DNA of 64,000 nucleotides. Source: Pseudomonas sp. B21-023. GTDB lineage: Bacteria > Pseudomonadota > Gammaproteobacteria > Pseudomonadales > Pseudomonadaceae. Where the stretch lies: positions 3,135,501 to 3,199,500 of the forward strand of contig NZ_CP087190.1 in the NCBI RefSeq assembly GCF_024749165.1. Direction: 5' to 3'. Shown piece after piece: positions 8,216 through 15,945 of this stretch. Every line of letters starts with the position of its first letter. Position 1 is the first letter of the stretch. The translations under genes and the position numbers were made by a program. The notes under the pieces are model-generated. The model worked only from the letters and a program-made list of their open reading frames with translations, was not told where the DNA came from and made no database searches.

Positions 8216-8881
8216 ATGGTTACCGACCCACTGCTGGACAGCTGGCAGCACAACGCCCAGGCCTGGATAGAAGCCGTACGCTCCGGCGCCATCGAGTCCC
8301 GCCAGCAGGTCACCGACCAGGCGATACTCCTGGCCGTGCTCGGCCAGCAGCCCGGTCGGGTGCTGGATCTGGGCTGCGGCGAGGGTTGGCTGCTCCGTGC
8401 CCTGGCCGCACGGGGGATCGATGCGGTCGGGGTGGATGGCGATGCGACTCTTGTCGCCGCCGCACGCGCAGCAGGTTCGGCGCAGGTCCACCTGGCCAGC
8501 TATGAACAAATGATCACAGGCGTGCAGGGCATCGACCACGAGCATGACCTGATCTGCGCCAACTTCGCCCTGCTCCAGCAAGACATCATTCCCCTGCTCA
8601 CGGCCATGCGGAATCTGCTGCGGCCCGACGGCACGCTGCTGATCCAGACCCTGCACCCCTGGACGGCAGCCGCCGGCAACTACCAGGATGGCTGGCGCGA
8701 GGAGTCATTCGTCGGGTTCGCCGGCGACTGGCGCCCGATGCCATGGTACTTCCGCACCCTCGGCAGCTGGCTGAAGGCACTGGAGCTGGCGGGCTTCAAC
8801 CTGGTCGAACTGCAGGAGCCGCAACATCCGCAGAGCCAGGTGCCGCAATCGCTGCTGCTGATCGCGCGCAAGGCAGCCTGA
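8216..8881 (+). CDS. SAM-dependent class I methyltransferase
   Basis: This 221-aa protein contains VLDLGCGEGWLLRALA (about 49-64), the SAM-binding loop, then VGVDGD for the ribose-binding acidic residue, and LICANFALLQQD plus LLRPDGTLLIQTLHPW for the later strands. The C-terminal half, GDWRPMPWYFRTLGSWLKALELAGF, is characteristic of Methyltransf_11/23 proteins. The substrate is unknown. Only 95 bases separate it from the divergent methyltransferase, leaving a compact shared promoter region; the two share a fold but are not close duplicates. Confidence 0.85.
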   Translation: MVTDPLLDSWQHNAQAWIEAVRSGAIESRQQVTDQAILLAVLGQQPGRVLDLGCGEGWLLRALAARGIDAVGVDGDATLVAAARAAGSAQVHLASYEQMITGVQGIDHEHDLICANFALLQQDIIPLLTAMRNLLRPDGTLLIQTLHPWTAAAGNYQDGWREESFVGFAGDWRPMPWYFRTLGSWLKALELAGFNLVELQEPQHPQSQVPQSLLLIARKAA

Positions 8882-9178
8882 CCCCTGCGGCCTCTCGTCG
8901 CAGCCTTTTCCCTCTTGGCAAATCCTGTACAGGCCTTAAAATCCCGCCTCCTTTTCGCCCGTCGCCCCAACCGGTGGCAAGCCCCCGCAAAGACCGCGTC
9001 CGTGCCTCACACATCGCGCATGTGCCACAGGCTCAACCGCCCCGCCCGGCCTTCACCCAACAGGCCCCGCGGTTGACTCTTGCCAAGCTCGCATCCCGCC
9101 CAGGCCGCACTGTACGTCGCTGTTCGGCACGTGCAGCCGAAAAGGCGCATCTGAGCTCTTTCCAACCTTGAGGTAACT
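8882..9178. other. Intergenic stretch without recognised gene
   Basis: I see no gene, clear hairpin or operator here. A TTGACT hexamer at about 9073 could be a -35 box for the MFS gene, but no convincing -10 follows. The last bases, TTGAGGTAACT, provide the ribosome site. Confidence 0.5.
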
Positions 9179-10483
9179 ATGTCTGTGCGTTTGCTGGCGA
9201 TGGCGCTGGCACCCCTGCTCGGCCTGTTCATCATTGCCCTGGGCAATGGCGTGCTGTCTTCCCTGACCACCCTGCGCCTTGGCGCCGCCGGCGAATCGGC
9301 GACCATGATCGGCGTGGTGTCCTCGGCCTACTTCATCGGCCTGACCCTCGGCGCAGTCTTCAACGACCGGTTGATCCTGCGCATCGGTCATATCCGCGCC
9401 TACAGCAGCTTCGCTGCCTTGATCGGCGCAACCATCCTGCTCCAGGGCTTGTTCTACGACACCACCTGGTGGTTCGTGCTGCGGCTGATCAACGGCTGGG
9501 CGGCGGTCGGCGTGTTCCTGGTGATCGAGAGCTGGTTGCTGCTGGCCGGTGACGCGAAGATCCGCGGGCGCCTGCTGGCGCTGTACATGATCGCCTTCTA
9601 TGGCGCCGGGGTGATCGCCCAGGCCGCTCTGGGCGAGGTTACCGGGTGGGGCGAGACCGCGCCGTTCATGGTCGCCGGCATGCTCGCCACACTGTCGGTG
9701 CTGCCGATCGTGATCCTGCCACGGGTATCGCCGCTGCTGGATCAGGTCGAGCCGCTCAAGCCCCGGCAGCTGCTGGGCGTGGCGCCGACCGGGCTGGTCG
9801 GCTGTTTCGGCTCGGGGGTCGCCATCGCCGGGATCTACGCCTTGCTACCGCTGTACCTGCAACGCATCGGCCTGGATGTTGGCGAGATCGGCGACATGAT
9901 GGCCTGGGTGATCCTCGGCGCCATGCTGTTGCAATACCCAGTCGGGCGCTGGTCCGACCGCAAGGACCGCCAGGACGTGCTGATCGCCCTGGCCGCCCTG
10001 TGCACCGTGCTGTCGCTGCTGTTCGTGCTGCTGCCAGCCGACACCGTGCTGCTGCCGGCCTTGCTGTTCCTGCTCGGTGGCGGTGTGTTCGCGCTGTACC
10101 CGGTGGCCGTCAGCAGCGCCGCCGACCGAGCCCCGGCCGACGCGTTGGTGCCGATGATCCAGGGGCTGTTGCTGATCAACTCGCTGGGCTCGGCCATGGC
10201 CCCGCTGGCCATTTCGCCAATGATGACCGCCTATGGCGAAGTCGGCCTGTTCTGGGCCTTCGCCGTGATCAACCTGGCCATGGTCGGCTTCTTCTTATGG
10301 CGTCGCGGCAAGCGCCCGGCACCGGAGCACCCGGCGCCGTTCGCGCCGACCGCGACTTTCTCGCCGACCGGCGCGGAGCTGCGGGTGACCGAGGACCTGA
10401 TGCACGCGGCGCAGGAACACCCGACCCTGGAAGCGATGGATTCCACGCCCGGGCAGCCGGCGGTGCGCGCGGACGCCCAGTGA
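9179..10483 (+). CDS. MFS transporter (YcaD-like)
   Basis: This 434-aa inner-membrane protein has about 12 transmembrane segments, beginning LLAMALAPLLGLFIIALGNG. The motif LILRIGHIRAYSSFAAL sits after TM2 as in major facilitators, and VGRWSDRKDRQDVL (about 257-270) is the repeat of that motif between TM8 and TM9. The sequence resembles the YcaD/MFS-1 type transporters of proteobacteria. The cytoplasmic tail of about 60 residues (RRGKRPAPEHPAPFAP...) is rich in Pro and Ala and is not part of the transporter fold. GAGGT precedes the start. The substrate is unknown, and the next gene is unrelated. Confidence 0.85.
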   Translation: MSVRLLAMALAPLLGLFIIALGNGVLSSLTTLRLGAAGESATMIGVVSSAYFIGLTLGAVFNDRLILRIGHIRAYSSFAALIGATILLQGLFYDTTWWFVLRLINGWAAVGVFLVIESWLLLAGDAKIRGRLLALYMIAFYGAGVIAQAALGEVTGWGETAPFMVAGMLATLSVLPIVILPRVSPLLDQVEPLKPRQLLGVAPTGLVGCFGSGVAIAGIYALLPLYLQRIGLDVGEIGDMMAWVILGAMLLQYPVGRWSDRKDRQDVLIALAALCTVLSLLFVLLPADTVLLPALLFLLGGGVFALYPVAVSSAADRAPADALVPMIQGLLLINSLGSAMAPLAISPMMTAYGEVGLFWAFAVINLAMVGFFLWRRGKRPAPEHPAPFAPTATFSPTGAELRVTEDLMHAAQEHPTLEAMDSTPGQPAVRADAQ

Positions 10484-10576
10484 AGGCCTACGCCAAGGAC
10501 CGCCCGTCGCTTGACGGGCACCTTGGCGCTGCCGTGGCGGCCAAAACATGACAGGTCATCCGACAGGAGATTAATC

Positions 10577-10888
10577 ATGTTCAATCCACGCCCCCTCGCC
10601 CTGCTGCTCGCCCTGATGCTGGGCAGCACCGCCACCCTCAGCCTCGCGGCCACCGACATGAACGGGAGCGGCACGCACAAAGAGCACACTTCCGAGCAAG
10701 GCAAGACCGCCGGTGAAGGCAGCAGCGTAAATACCCCGGGCAGTAGCAACGACAATGACAGTAGTGACACCGGCACTAATTCCGATGCTGCCGACGGCGC
10801 TGCCGGTGGCTCCAACAACACGGGGGAAGCCACCGGCAGCGGCGCCGGGGCCTCTGGTGGCAGCGCCGAGGATCAGGACAGCCGGTGA
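10577..10888 (+). CDS. Small secreted low-complexity Ser/Gly/Asn/Asp-rich protein
   Basis: This 103-aa protein has a clear signal peptide (MFNPRPLALLLALMLGSTATLSLAA, cleavage near residue 25). The mature region of about 78 residues is almost entirely S, G, T, N, D, A and E (for example NTPGSSNDNDSSDTGTNS and GSGAGASGGSAEDQDSR) with no Cys or aromatic residue, so it is probably disordered and acidic. ACAGGAGA lies upstream of the ATG at a good distance. It is a real gene in my view because of the coherent signal peptide and ribosome site, but no family or function is recognised. Confidence 0.75.
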   Translation: MFNPRPLALLLALMLGSTATLSLAATDMNGSGTHKEHTSEQGKTAGEGSSVNTPGSSNDNDSSDTGTNSDAADGAAGGSNNTGEATGSGAGASGGSAEDQDSR

Positions 10889-10907
10889 CCCGCGATGCGC
10901 GCGGATT

Positions 10908-11840
10908 TCAGCGCCAGTACCGGGGCTCGTCCACCACTCGCTGGTGCTCGGCGAACAACAGCGGCAGCTGCTCCTTGAGAAAGTCCAGCCAGGTACGCAC
11001 CTTGGCATCCAGATAATGCCGTGACGGATAGATCGCATAGATCTCGCGCTGGCGCAGCCGATGCGGCGCCAGCAACCGGCACAAGCGCCCCTCCTGCATC
11101 GCCTGGCTCGCCGAGTAGTACGGCAGCAAGCCCACCCCCATGCCCAGTTCGGTGGCCTTGAGCATGGCGTCTGCGACGTTGGTGAGGAAGGTGTCCTGGG
11201 GCACGATCACGCAATTGTCGGGGTGGCCTTCGAACGACCAGTCCTCCTCGAACAGCGGGTCGACGGTGCGCAGGCAGACGTGCCCGTGCAAGTCCTCGGG
11301 GCGCTCGGGTACGCCGTGACGGGCAAGGTAATCCGGGGAGGCGCAAAGGATGCTGTGGATGCTGCCCAGCGGGATGGCAATCAGCTGCGAGTCCGGCAGC
11401 CCCTGGCCGATGGTGATCACCACGTCGTGCCCCTCGGCCAGCGGGTCGGGGTTGCGCTGCGACAGAGTCAGTTCCATCACCACTTCCGGGCAGGTCGCGT
11501 TGTAGCGCGCCACCAGCGGCATCATCAACAGCCCCAGGCCATGGGTGCAATGGAAGCGCAAGCGGCCACGGGGCGTGAGGTGGGCGCCACGGGCCTCGTC
11601 CACGGCCTCTTCGGTAAGCAGCATGATCTGCCGGGTGCGCTCGAGAAAGCGCTCGCCCGCCTCGCTCATGCGCAGGCGCCGGGTGGTGCGGTGCAGCAGG
11701 CGGGTCTGCAACTGGTTCTCGAGCTCGGCGACGATCCGCGACACCTGCGCGGCGGAAATATCCAAGGCCTGGGCCGCCCCGGCGAAACTGCCACACTCCA
11801 CTACTCGGGCGAAGGTTCGCATCGCATGCAGCATGTCCAT
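10908..11840 (-). CDS. LysR-family transcriptional regulator
   Basis: This 310-aa protein carries an N-terminal winged helix-turn-helix (about 1-60: MRTFARVVECGSFAGAAQAL... LENQLQTRLLHRTTRRLRMSEAG), followed by the periplasmic-binding-fold effector domain (about 90-300). The HTH and domain order are those of the LTTR family, in the DntR/AaeR-like subgroup that often begins with DMLHAMRTF. It is divergent from the DUF2790 gene at 11956, with a 115-bp gap containing a TTGTG-AAA-CACAA palindrome, so it probably controls that promoter and perhaps the MFS gene beyond. The inducer is unknown. Confidence 0.9.
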   Translation of the reverse strand: MDMLHAMRTFARVVECGSFAGAAQALDISAAQVSRIVAELENQLQTRLLHRTTRRLRMSEAGERFLERTRQIMLLTEEAVDEARGAHLTPRGRLRFHCTHGLGLLMMPLVARYNATCPEVVMELTLSQRNPDPLAEGHDVVITIGQGLPDSQLIAIPLGSIHSILCASPDYLARHGVPERPEDLHGHVCLRTVDPLFEEDWSFEGHPDNCVIVPQDTFLTNVADAMLKATELGMGVGLLPYYSASQAMQEGRLCRLLAPHRLRQREIYAIYPSRHYLDAKVRTWLDFLKEQLPLLFAEHQRVVDEPRYWR

Positions 11841-11899
11841 GGGCAGGCACTCTCATTCATACATGAAAGGCAGGAATCTATCACGGGATAGCCCATTTA

Positions 11900-11912
11900 T
11901 TGTGAAACACAA
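11900..11912. promoter_or_regulatory. Candidate LysR operator, TTGTG-AAA-CACAA
   Basis: A perfect 5-bp inverted repeat with a 3-base spacer lies in the divergent gap between the LysR gene and the DUF2790 gene. The position and symmetry fit an LTTR recognition site (T-N11-A type). No binding data exist here. Confidence 0.35.
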
Positions 11913-11955
11913 ATGAATGGATCATTAGTTATCCGTAAGAAATGAGGTACCTGTC

Positions 11956-12201
11956 ATGAAACGTTCGATCGCCCTGCTCGCCCTCAGCGCCACCCTCGCC
12001 TCGTTCGGCGCCTTCGCCGACAACAGCTCCAGCACCTACGAATACGGCATGCCGCTGGACATCGCCAAGGTCATTTCGATTACTCCGGCCAGCAACGACG
12101 CCGATTGCCAGGTCGGTACCGCGCACATGGTCTACGTCGACCACCAGGGCCAGACCCGCGAAGTCGACTACCGCCAGATGGGCAACTGCTCGCAGCTGTA
12201 A
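11956..12201 (+). CDS. Small periplasmic DUF2790 protein
   Basis: This 81-aa protein has a signal peptide (MKRSIALLALSATLASFGAFA, cleaved near residue 21). The mature domain reads YEYGMPLDIAKVISI, then DCQVGTAHMVYVDHQGQ and TREVDYRQMGNCSQL, the DUF2790 pattern of Pseudomonas. Two Cys (in ASNDADC and GNC) could form a disulfide. GAGGT precedes the start. DUF2790 proteins are abundant in pseudomonads and some are copper-responsive; function is unassigned. It is divergent from a LysR gene and 100 bp upstream of a co-oriented MFS transporter gene. Confidence 0.9.
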   Translation: MKRSIALLALSATLASFGAFADNSSSTYEYGMPLDIAKVISITPASNDADCQVGTAHMVYVDHQGQTREVDYRQMGNCSQL

Positions 12202-12301
12202 CCCCATGGCAAAAATACCAGCCATCTTGCTGAAAGTGCATTTGCCCGCCTGACGCGGCGCCGCATGATCTGCCGGGACAACAACAAGAACGTCCCGGAC
12301 C

Positions 12302-13597
12302 ATGAATACGCTCGATACCCCCGCCGCCGCGCCGGCACATGCTACGTACGCCCGCATCACCTGGCGGCTGATGCCGCTGCTGCTGGTGTGCTACCTGTTC
12401 GCCCACCTGGACCGCATCAACATCGGCTTCGCCAAGATGCAGATGAGCGCCGACCTGGGCTTTTCCGATACCGTCTACGGCCTGGGCGCCGGCCTGTTCT
12501 TCATCGCCTACGCGCTGTTTGGCGTGCCCAGCAACCTGGCCCTGGAGCGGGTCGGCCCGCGACGCTGGATCGCCACCCTGATGGTGACCTGGGGGCTGTT
12601 GTCCACCGCCATGATGTGGGTGCAGGACGCAGCCGGCTTCTATGCCTTGCGCTTTCTCCTGGGAGTGGCCGAGGCCGGTTTCTTCCCCGGCATCCTCGTA
12701 GTCCTCAATCGCTGGTATCCGGCCCGGCGCCGCGCCCAGGTCACGGCATTGTTCGCCATCGCCGTGCCCTTGGCCGGAGTGATCGGCGGGCCGTTGTCCG
12801 GCGGCATCCTGCAGGCGTTTCACGATCAGGGCGGCATGAGGGGCTGGCAGTGGATGTTCCTGATCGAGGGGCTGCCGGTGGTGCTGCTCGGGCTGGTGGT
12901 GCTCAAGGCCCTGCCGGACAACTTCGAGCAGGTGGCTTGGCTCACCGCCGATCAGAAGCGTGCAATGCGCGAGGAAATGGCCCGCGAGGAGCGGCACAAG
13001 CCGATCGACTCGATGCGCGGGCTGCTGGGCGACGCCCATGTCTGGTTGCTGGTGGCGATCTATTTCGCGGTGATGCTGGCGGTCAACACCCTGGCCTTCT
13101 GGATGCCCAGCCTGATCCACGGCGCCGGCATCGGCAGTGATGGCCGGGTCGGCCTGCTCAGCGCCATCCCTTATCTGGCCGGTTGTCTGTTCATGCTCGG
13201 CTGCGGACGCTCGTCCGACCGTCACCGCGAACGCCGCTGGCACCTGTGCGGGCCGTTGCTGATGGCCGCCGCCGGCATCGCCCTGGCCGGATGGGCGCCG
13301 GACGACGCCTTGCCGGTGATGAGTGGGCTGGTGGTCGCGGGTATGGGCGCCAGCGCGGCGCTGCCGATGTTCTGGCAACTGCCGCCGGCCTTCCTGGCGG
13401 GCGGCGCCCAGGCCGCCGGTATCGCCATGATCAGCTCGTTCGGCAGTATCGCCTCGTTCGCCGCGCCTTACCTGATCGGCTGGATGCGCGACAGCACCGC
13501 CAGCCCTGGCCTGGCCTTGCAGGTACTGGCCGTGGCCATCGTGCTAGGTGCCGCGCTGGTGATGAAAGTGCCAGCCGGCGTGGTCAACCCAAAGTGA
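12302..13597 (+). CDS. MFS transporter, anion:cation symporter (ACS) type
   Basis: This 431-aa inner-membrane protein has 12 predicted segments. The N-terminus (ITWRLMPLLLVCYLFAHLDRINIGFAKMQM) and the motif GLGAGLFFIAYALFGVPSNL are typical of the ACS family, which takes up organic anions such as hydroxyphenylacetate, phthalate, tartrate or glucarate. The loop after TM2 carries ERVGPRRWIA. It sits downstream of a DUF2790 gene in the same orientation and converges with trmK, its stop lying only six bases from the trmK stop. The substrate is unpredictable; the LysR gene at 10908-11840 is a candidate regulator. Confidence 0.85.
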   Translation: MNTLDTPAAAPAHATYARITWRLMPLLLVCYLFAHLDRINIGFAKMQMSADLGFSDTVYGLGAGLFFIAYALFGVPSNLALERVGPRRWIATLMVTWGLLSTAMMWVQDAAGFYALRFLLGVAEAGFFPGILVVLNRWYPARRRAQVTALFAIAVPLAGVIGGPLSGGILQAFHDQGGMRGWQWMFLIEGLPVVLLGLVVLKALPDNFEQVAWLTADQKRAMREEMAREERHKPIDSMRGLLGDAHVWLLVAIYFAVMLAVNTLAFWMPSLIHGAGIGSDGRVGLLSAIPYLAGCLFMLGCGRSSDRHRERRWHLCGPLLMAAAGIALAGWAPDDALPVMSGLVVAGMGASAALPMFWQLPPAFLAGGAQAAGIAMISSFGSIASFAAPYLIGWMRDSTASPGLALQVLAVAIVLGAALVMKVPAGVVNPK

Positions 13598-13603
13598 GGT
13601 GCT

Positions 13604-14299
13604 TCACGCCAGCAACTGGGTAATCCACTGCGCCTGACGGGTAATGTCGCGCACCTTGTCCTCGGGCACCGGCTGGCGCGCCCGGGCGAAGTTGGCCAGG
13701 GTCTGGTGTTTCTGGCGCAGCATGCGTTGCCACTTGAACAGGAACGCCGGGCTGCGTGCCTGCATCAGCAGCGGGCCGAAGTACAGCTGCTCGGCGCTGT
13801 AGCTGACCGACTCGGCACGTTCGGCGACGATGATTTCGTAGTCGAAACGGTTTTCCCGCAGCACTTCCTCGCAGACAATCCGATAGCCGTTGTCCATCAG
13901 CCACTGGCGCAGCGCCTGCTCACCGCCGTTGGGTTGCAGGACCAACCGCTCATGTCCGCCCAGGTGCTGCTTGCCGGCCTCGAGGATGTCGCGAATGGTC
14001 TCGCCACCCATGCCGCAGATACTGACTGCGGTGACGCCATCATTTGGCTCGATGGCTGCCAGGCCACTGGCATGGCGCACGGTGATGCGGTCTTCCAGGC
14101 CGTTGTCGCGCACGGTGCGCTGCGCGGCCTGGTACGGCGTCAGCGCGACTTCGCCGGCCACGGCCGCGACAATCGCGCCCCGACGCGCCAGCGCCACCGG
14201 CAGGTAGCCATGGTCCGAGCCGATATCGGCCAGTCGCGCACCCGCCGGCACATGGGCTGCCACGCGCTCCAGGCGCATGGACAATGTGTGTTCGTTCAA
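13604..14299 (-). CDS. trmK: tRNA (adenine(22)-N1)-methyltransferase family protein
   Basis: This 231-aa protein belongs to the TrmK/DUF633 family, whose Bacillus member makes m1A22 in tRNA. The SAM site reads ARLADIGSDHGYLPVALA (about 21-38), and the family-specific ICGMGGETIRDIL (about 93-105) and LVLQPNGGEQALRQWL (about 118-133) are present. The C-terminus (FKWQRMLRQKHQTLANF) is the helical tRNA-binding part. The length matches the family. It is a single gene convergent with the MFS transporter and divergent from ridA. The enzymatic assignment is by family only. Confidence 0.85.
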   Translation of the reverse strand: MNEHTLSMRLERVAAHVPAGARLADIGSDHGYLPVALARRGAIVAAVAGEVALTPYQAAQRTVRDNGLEDRITVRHASGLAAIEPNDGVTAVSICGMGGETIRDILEAGKQHLGGHERLVLQPNGGEQALRQWLMDNGYRIVCEEVLRENRFDYEIIVAERAESVSYSAEQLYFGPLLMQARSPAFLFKWQRMLRQKHQTLANFARARQPVPEDKVRDITRQAQWITQLLA

Positions 14300-14467
14300 C
14301 GCAAGCCTCTTTTCACGACCAGGGCCCGACGCCTGTGGTCGGGTGGGGCGCGATTCTGCCGGTCCCGGCCAGGTATTTCAAATGCCCTCGACCGACCGCC
14401 CTGCCTCGACCTGCCCTGCACGCTCGCGTAGGCTTGGCGGTTTCCTTCCGTTGCAAGGCGAAACCCC

Positions 14468-14848
14468 ATGGCACACAGCGACATCATCTACACCCCCGAC
14501 CCGGACGCCGACTCGATCTCCTCGGACGTTGCCGAATACAACGGCATCCTGGTCAGCACCCAGATCCCCGTGCAGGCCGACGGCAGCCTGGAGCTGGGCG
14601 ATATCACCACCCAGTGCGAGTGCACCCTGCAGGCTTTGAAAGTTGCCCTGGAGCGTGCCGGCAGCTCGATGGACCGGGTGTTGCACCTGACCATCTACCT
14701 GACCGACATGGCCGATCGGGCGGCGTTCAACGAGGTGTACCAGCGGTTCTTCAGCAAGCCATGGCCGGTGCGCGCGGCGGTGGGCGTGGCTTCGCTGGCG
14801 TTCGAGGGGATGCGTGTGGAAGTGACGGCGATGGCGGCCAAGGGCTGA
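14468..14848 (+). CDS. RidA family (enamine/imine deaminase) protein
   Basis: This 126-aa protein has the YjgF/RidA fold: ISSDVAEYNGILVSTQIPVQADGSLEL at the N-terminus, CECTLQALKVALERAGSSMD in the central helix and the C-terminal PVRAAVGVASLAFEGMRVEVTAMA. The arginine that grips the substrate carboxylate in RidA (R105 in E. coli) corresponds to R102, and the conserved Glu corresponds to E118. RidA proteins hydrolyse reactive enamines from PLP enzymes. An N-terminal segment (YTPDPDADS) is unusual. It may be an Rid subgroup with different specificity. It stands alone, divergent from trmK and convergent with the RHS gene. Confidence 0.9.
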   Translation: MAHSDIIYTPDPDADSISSDVAEYNGILVSTQIPVQADGSLELGDITTQCECTLQALKVALERAGSSMDRVLHLTIYLTDMADRAAFNEVYQRFFSKPWPVRAAVGVASLAFEGMRVEVTAMAAKG

Positions 14849-14923
14849 TCGCATTAAGAATATCGACTTTTTCTTGCACTGCGCCGTCTGCCAACTGCAT
14901 CTGCTTGTCAGGCGGCGTGCCCC

Positions 14924-15763
14924 TCAAACCGAACTTTCAGTCAGGTTGCTCGGCCGACTAATTCGTCTTTCTTGTGAGGCACCATCAGGTTGTCTTATAG
15001 ACTCCCCTCTACCGTTCAACTCCTCGACTTTCTCCGAGCCCTTGCGAGCAAGTGCTTTGTACTTCCCATTCAAGTCCCCAGCCATGGCATCGCTCATTTT
15101 GGAGGCGCCAGCGGTCAGAAGATTGAGAACCGGTAGAACGATTTCCCCAAACGGATCAGATACGCCAGACGCACCTGGACTGATGTCGGCAGCCTTGGCA
15201 CTCATCTGAAGCTCGCGGTACGTACCGCCTGCCGCAACACCAAATGCAACAGTACTGGTGAGCGCACCGAATACAGCCTGTCCTACATCCCTTTTGGAAA
15301 GCGCCGGAAGATCCCTGGCCGCTGCTGGATCCAGTTTCAGTGCCTTTGCCCTGTCCACTTTGTAACTGAACATGTTCCAAAGGGTCAGCAAGTGCTCATG
15401 CAACTTTCCTGACGCATACCCGCCAGCTGTGTACAACGCTACGTTCAACGTCGCGATACGCCCCGTAGGATCGTTCCGGTTGACAGGGTCGCCCATGCAG
15501 TACGCGTAGACATTCAAGCCCCCCGCCGCAAACGGACTCAATCGATCGGGCGAGTTAAACCGCATCAGCAAAGGATTAAAGGCTCGATACCCATTGCCCA
15601 GGTGGTAATGCCCCGTCAGTGAATCACGGGCCTGGCCGCAATAGGCCAAAACGGCTCCACACTTATCAGGAAAGGCCCCATACGGTGTGTAAGCCCTGGG
15701 CAGGCTGGAGCTCCCCAGCACTGATCGCTGCTGGTCGATCACGGACAAACGGCCGGAAGTCAT
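14924..15763 (-). CDS. Short RHS-repeat core protein with unassigned C-terminal domain
   Basis: This 279-aa protein starts at MTSGRLSVIDQ, with AAAAAGG seven bases upstream; the 36-residue upstream extension has no start signal. Residues about 1-105 form an RHS-associated core: RAYTPYGAFPDKCG, LTGHYHLGNGYRAFNPLLMR, FNSPDRLSPFAAGGLNVYA and CMGDPVNRNDPTGR, the last marking the typical end of the core. The remaining 170 residues have no recognised motif, include a glycine/alanine-rich hydrophobic part (VFGALTSTVAFGVAAGG) and end in a basic, charged tail. In RHS systems such variable C-termini are often toxins. No immunity-like small gene follows it. Confidence 0.8.
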   Translation of the reverse strand: MTSGRLSVIDQQRSVLGSSSLPRAYTPYGAFPDKCGAVLAYCGQARDSLTGHYHLGNGYRAFNPLLMRFNSPDRLSPFAAGGLNVYAYCMGDPVNRNDPTGRIATLNVALYTAGGYASGKLHEHLLTLWNMFSYKVDRAKALKLDPAAARDLPALSKRDVGQAVFGALTSTVAFGVAAGGTYRELQMSAKAADISPGASGVSDPFGEIVLPVLNLLTAGASKMSDAMAGDLNGKYKALARKGSEKVEELNGRGESIRQPDGASQERRISRPSNLTESSV

Positions 15764-15945
15764 CGCATAACCTTTTTGCAGAACGATTTTGGACCCGACG
15801 CTATCACTATCGCGCCGCACGCATAACTGACAAAAATGCCAGGCCCTCTCCCACCGTTTGGGCAAGTTCATCGGTTATGGATGCCCCCGCCCCGATTCAC
15901 CGCTACAATGCCCGCCTTACCGTGACAGCCCGAACCTATAACGAC

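Noticed and set aside
8927..8937. CCTGTACAGG palindrome resembling a LexA box
   Set aside because: Only ten bases are symmetric. The spacing does not match the CTG-N10-CAG gamma-proteobacterial LexA site, and the adjacent gene is an ordinary transporter.
12080..13378. Long open frame on the minus strand over the DUF2790 and MFS genes
   Set aside because: It is antisense to convincing membrane-protein coding sequence, and its composition (H, Q, G, R) is typical of a shadow frame.
15619..15945. N-terminal extension of rlhA by 109 codons
   Set aside because: The extension overlaps the divergent RHS gene, has no recognised motif, and the MSLPKHHLEL start gives the family length.
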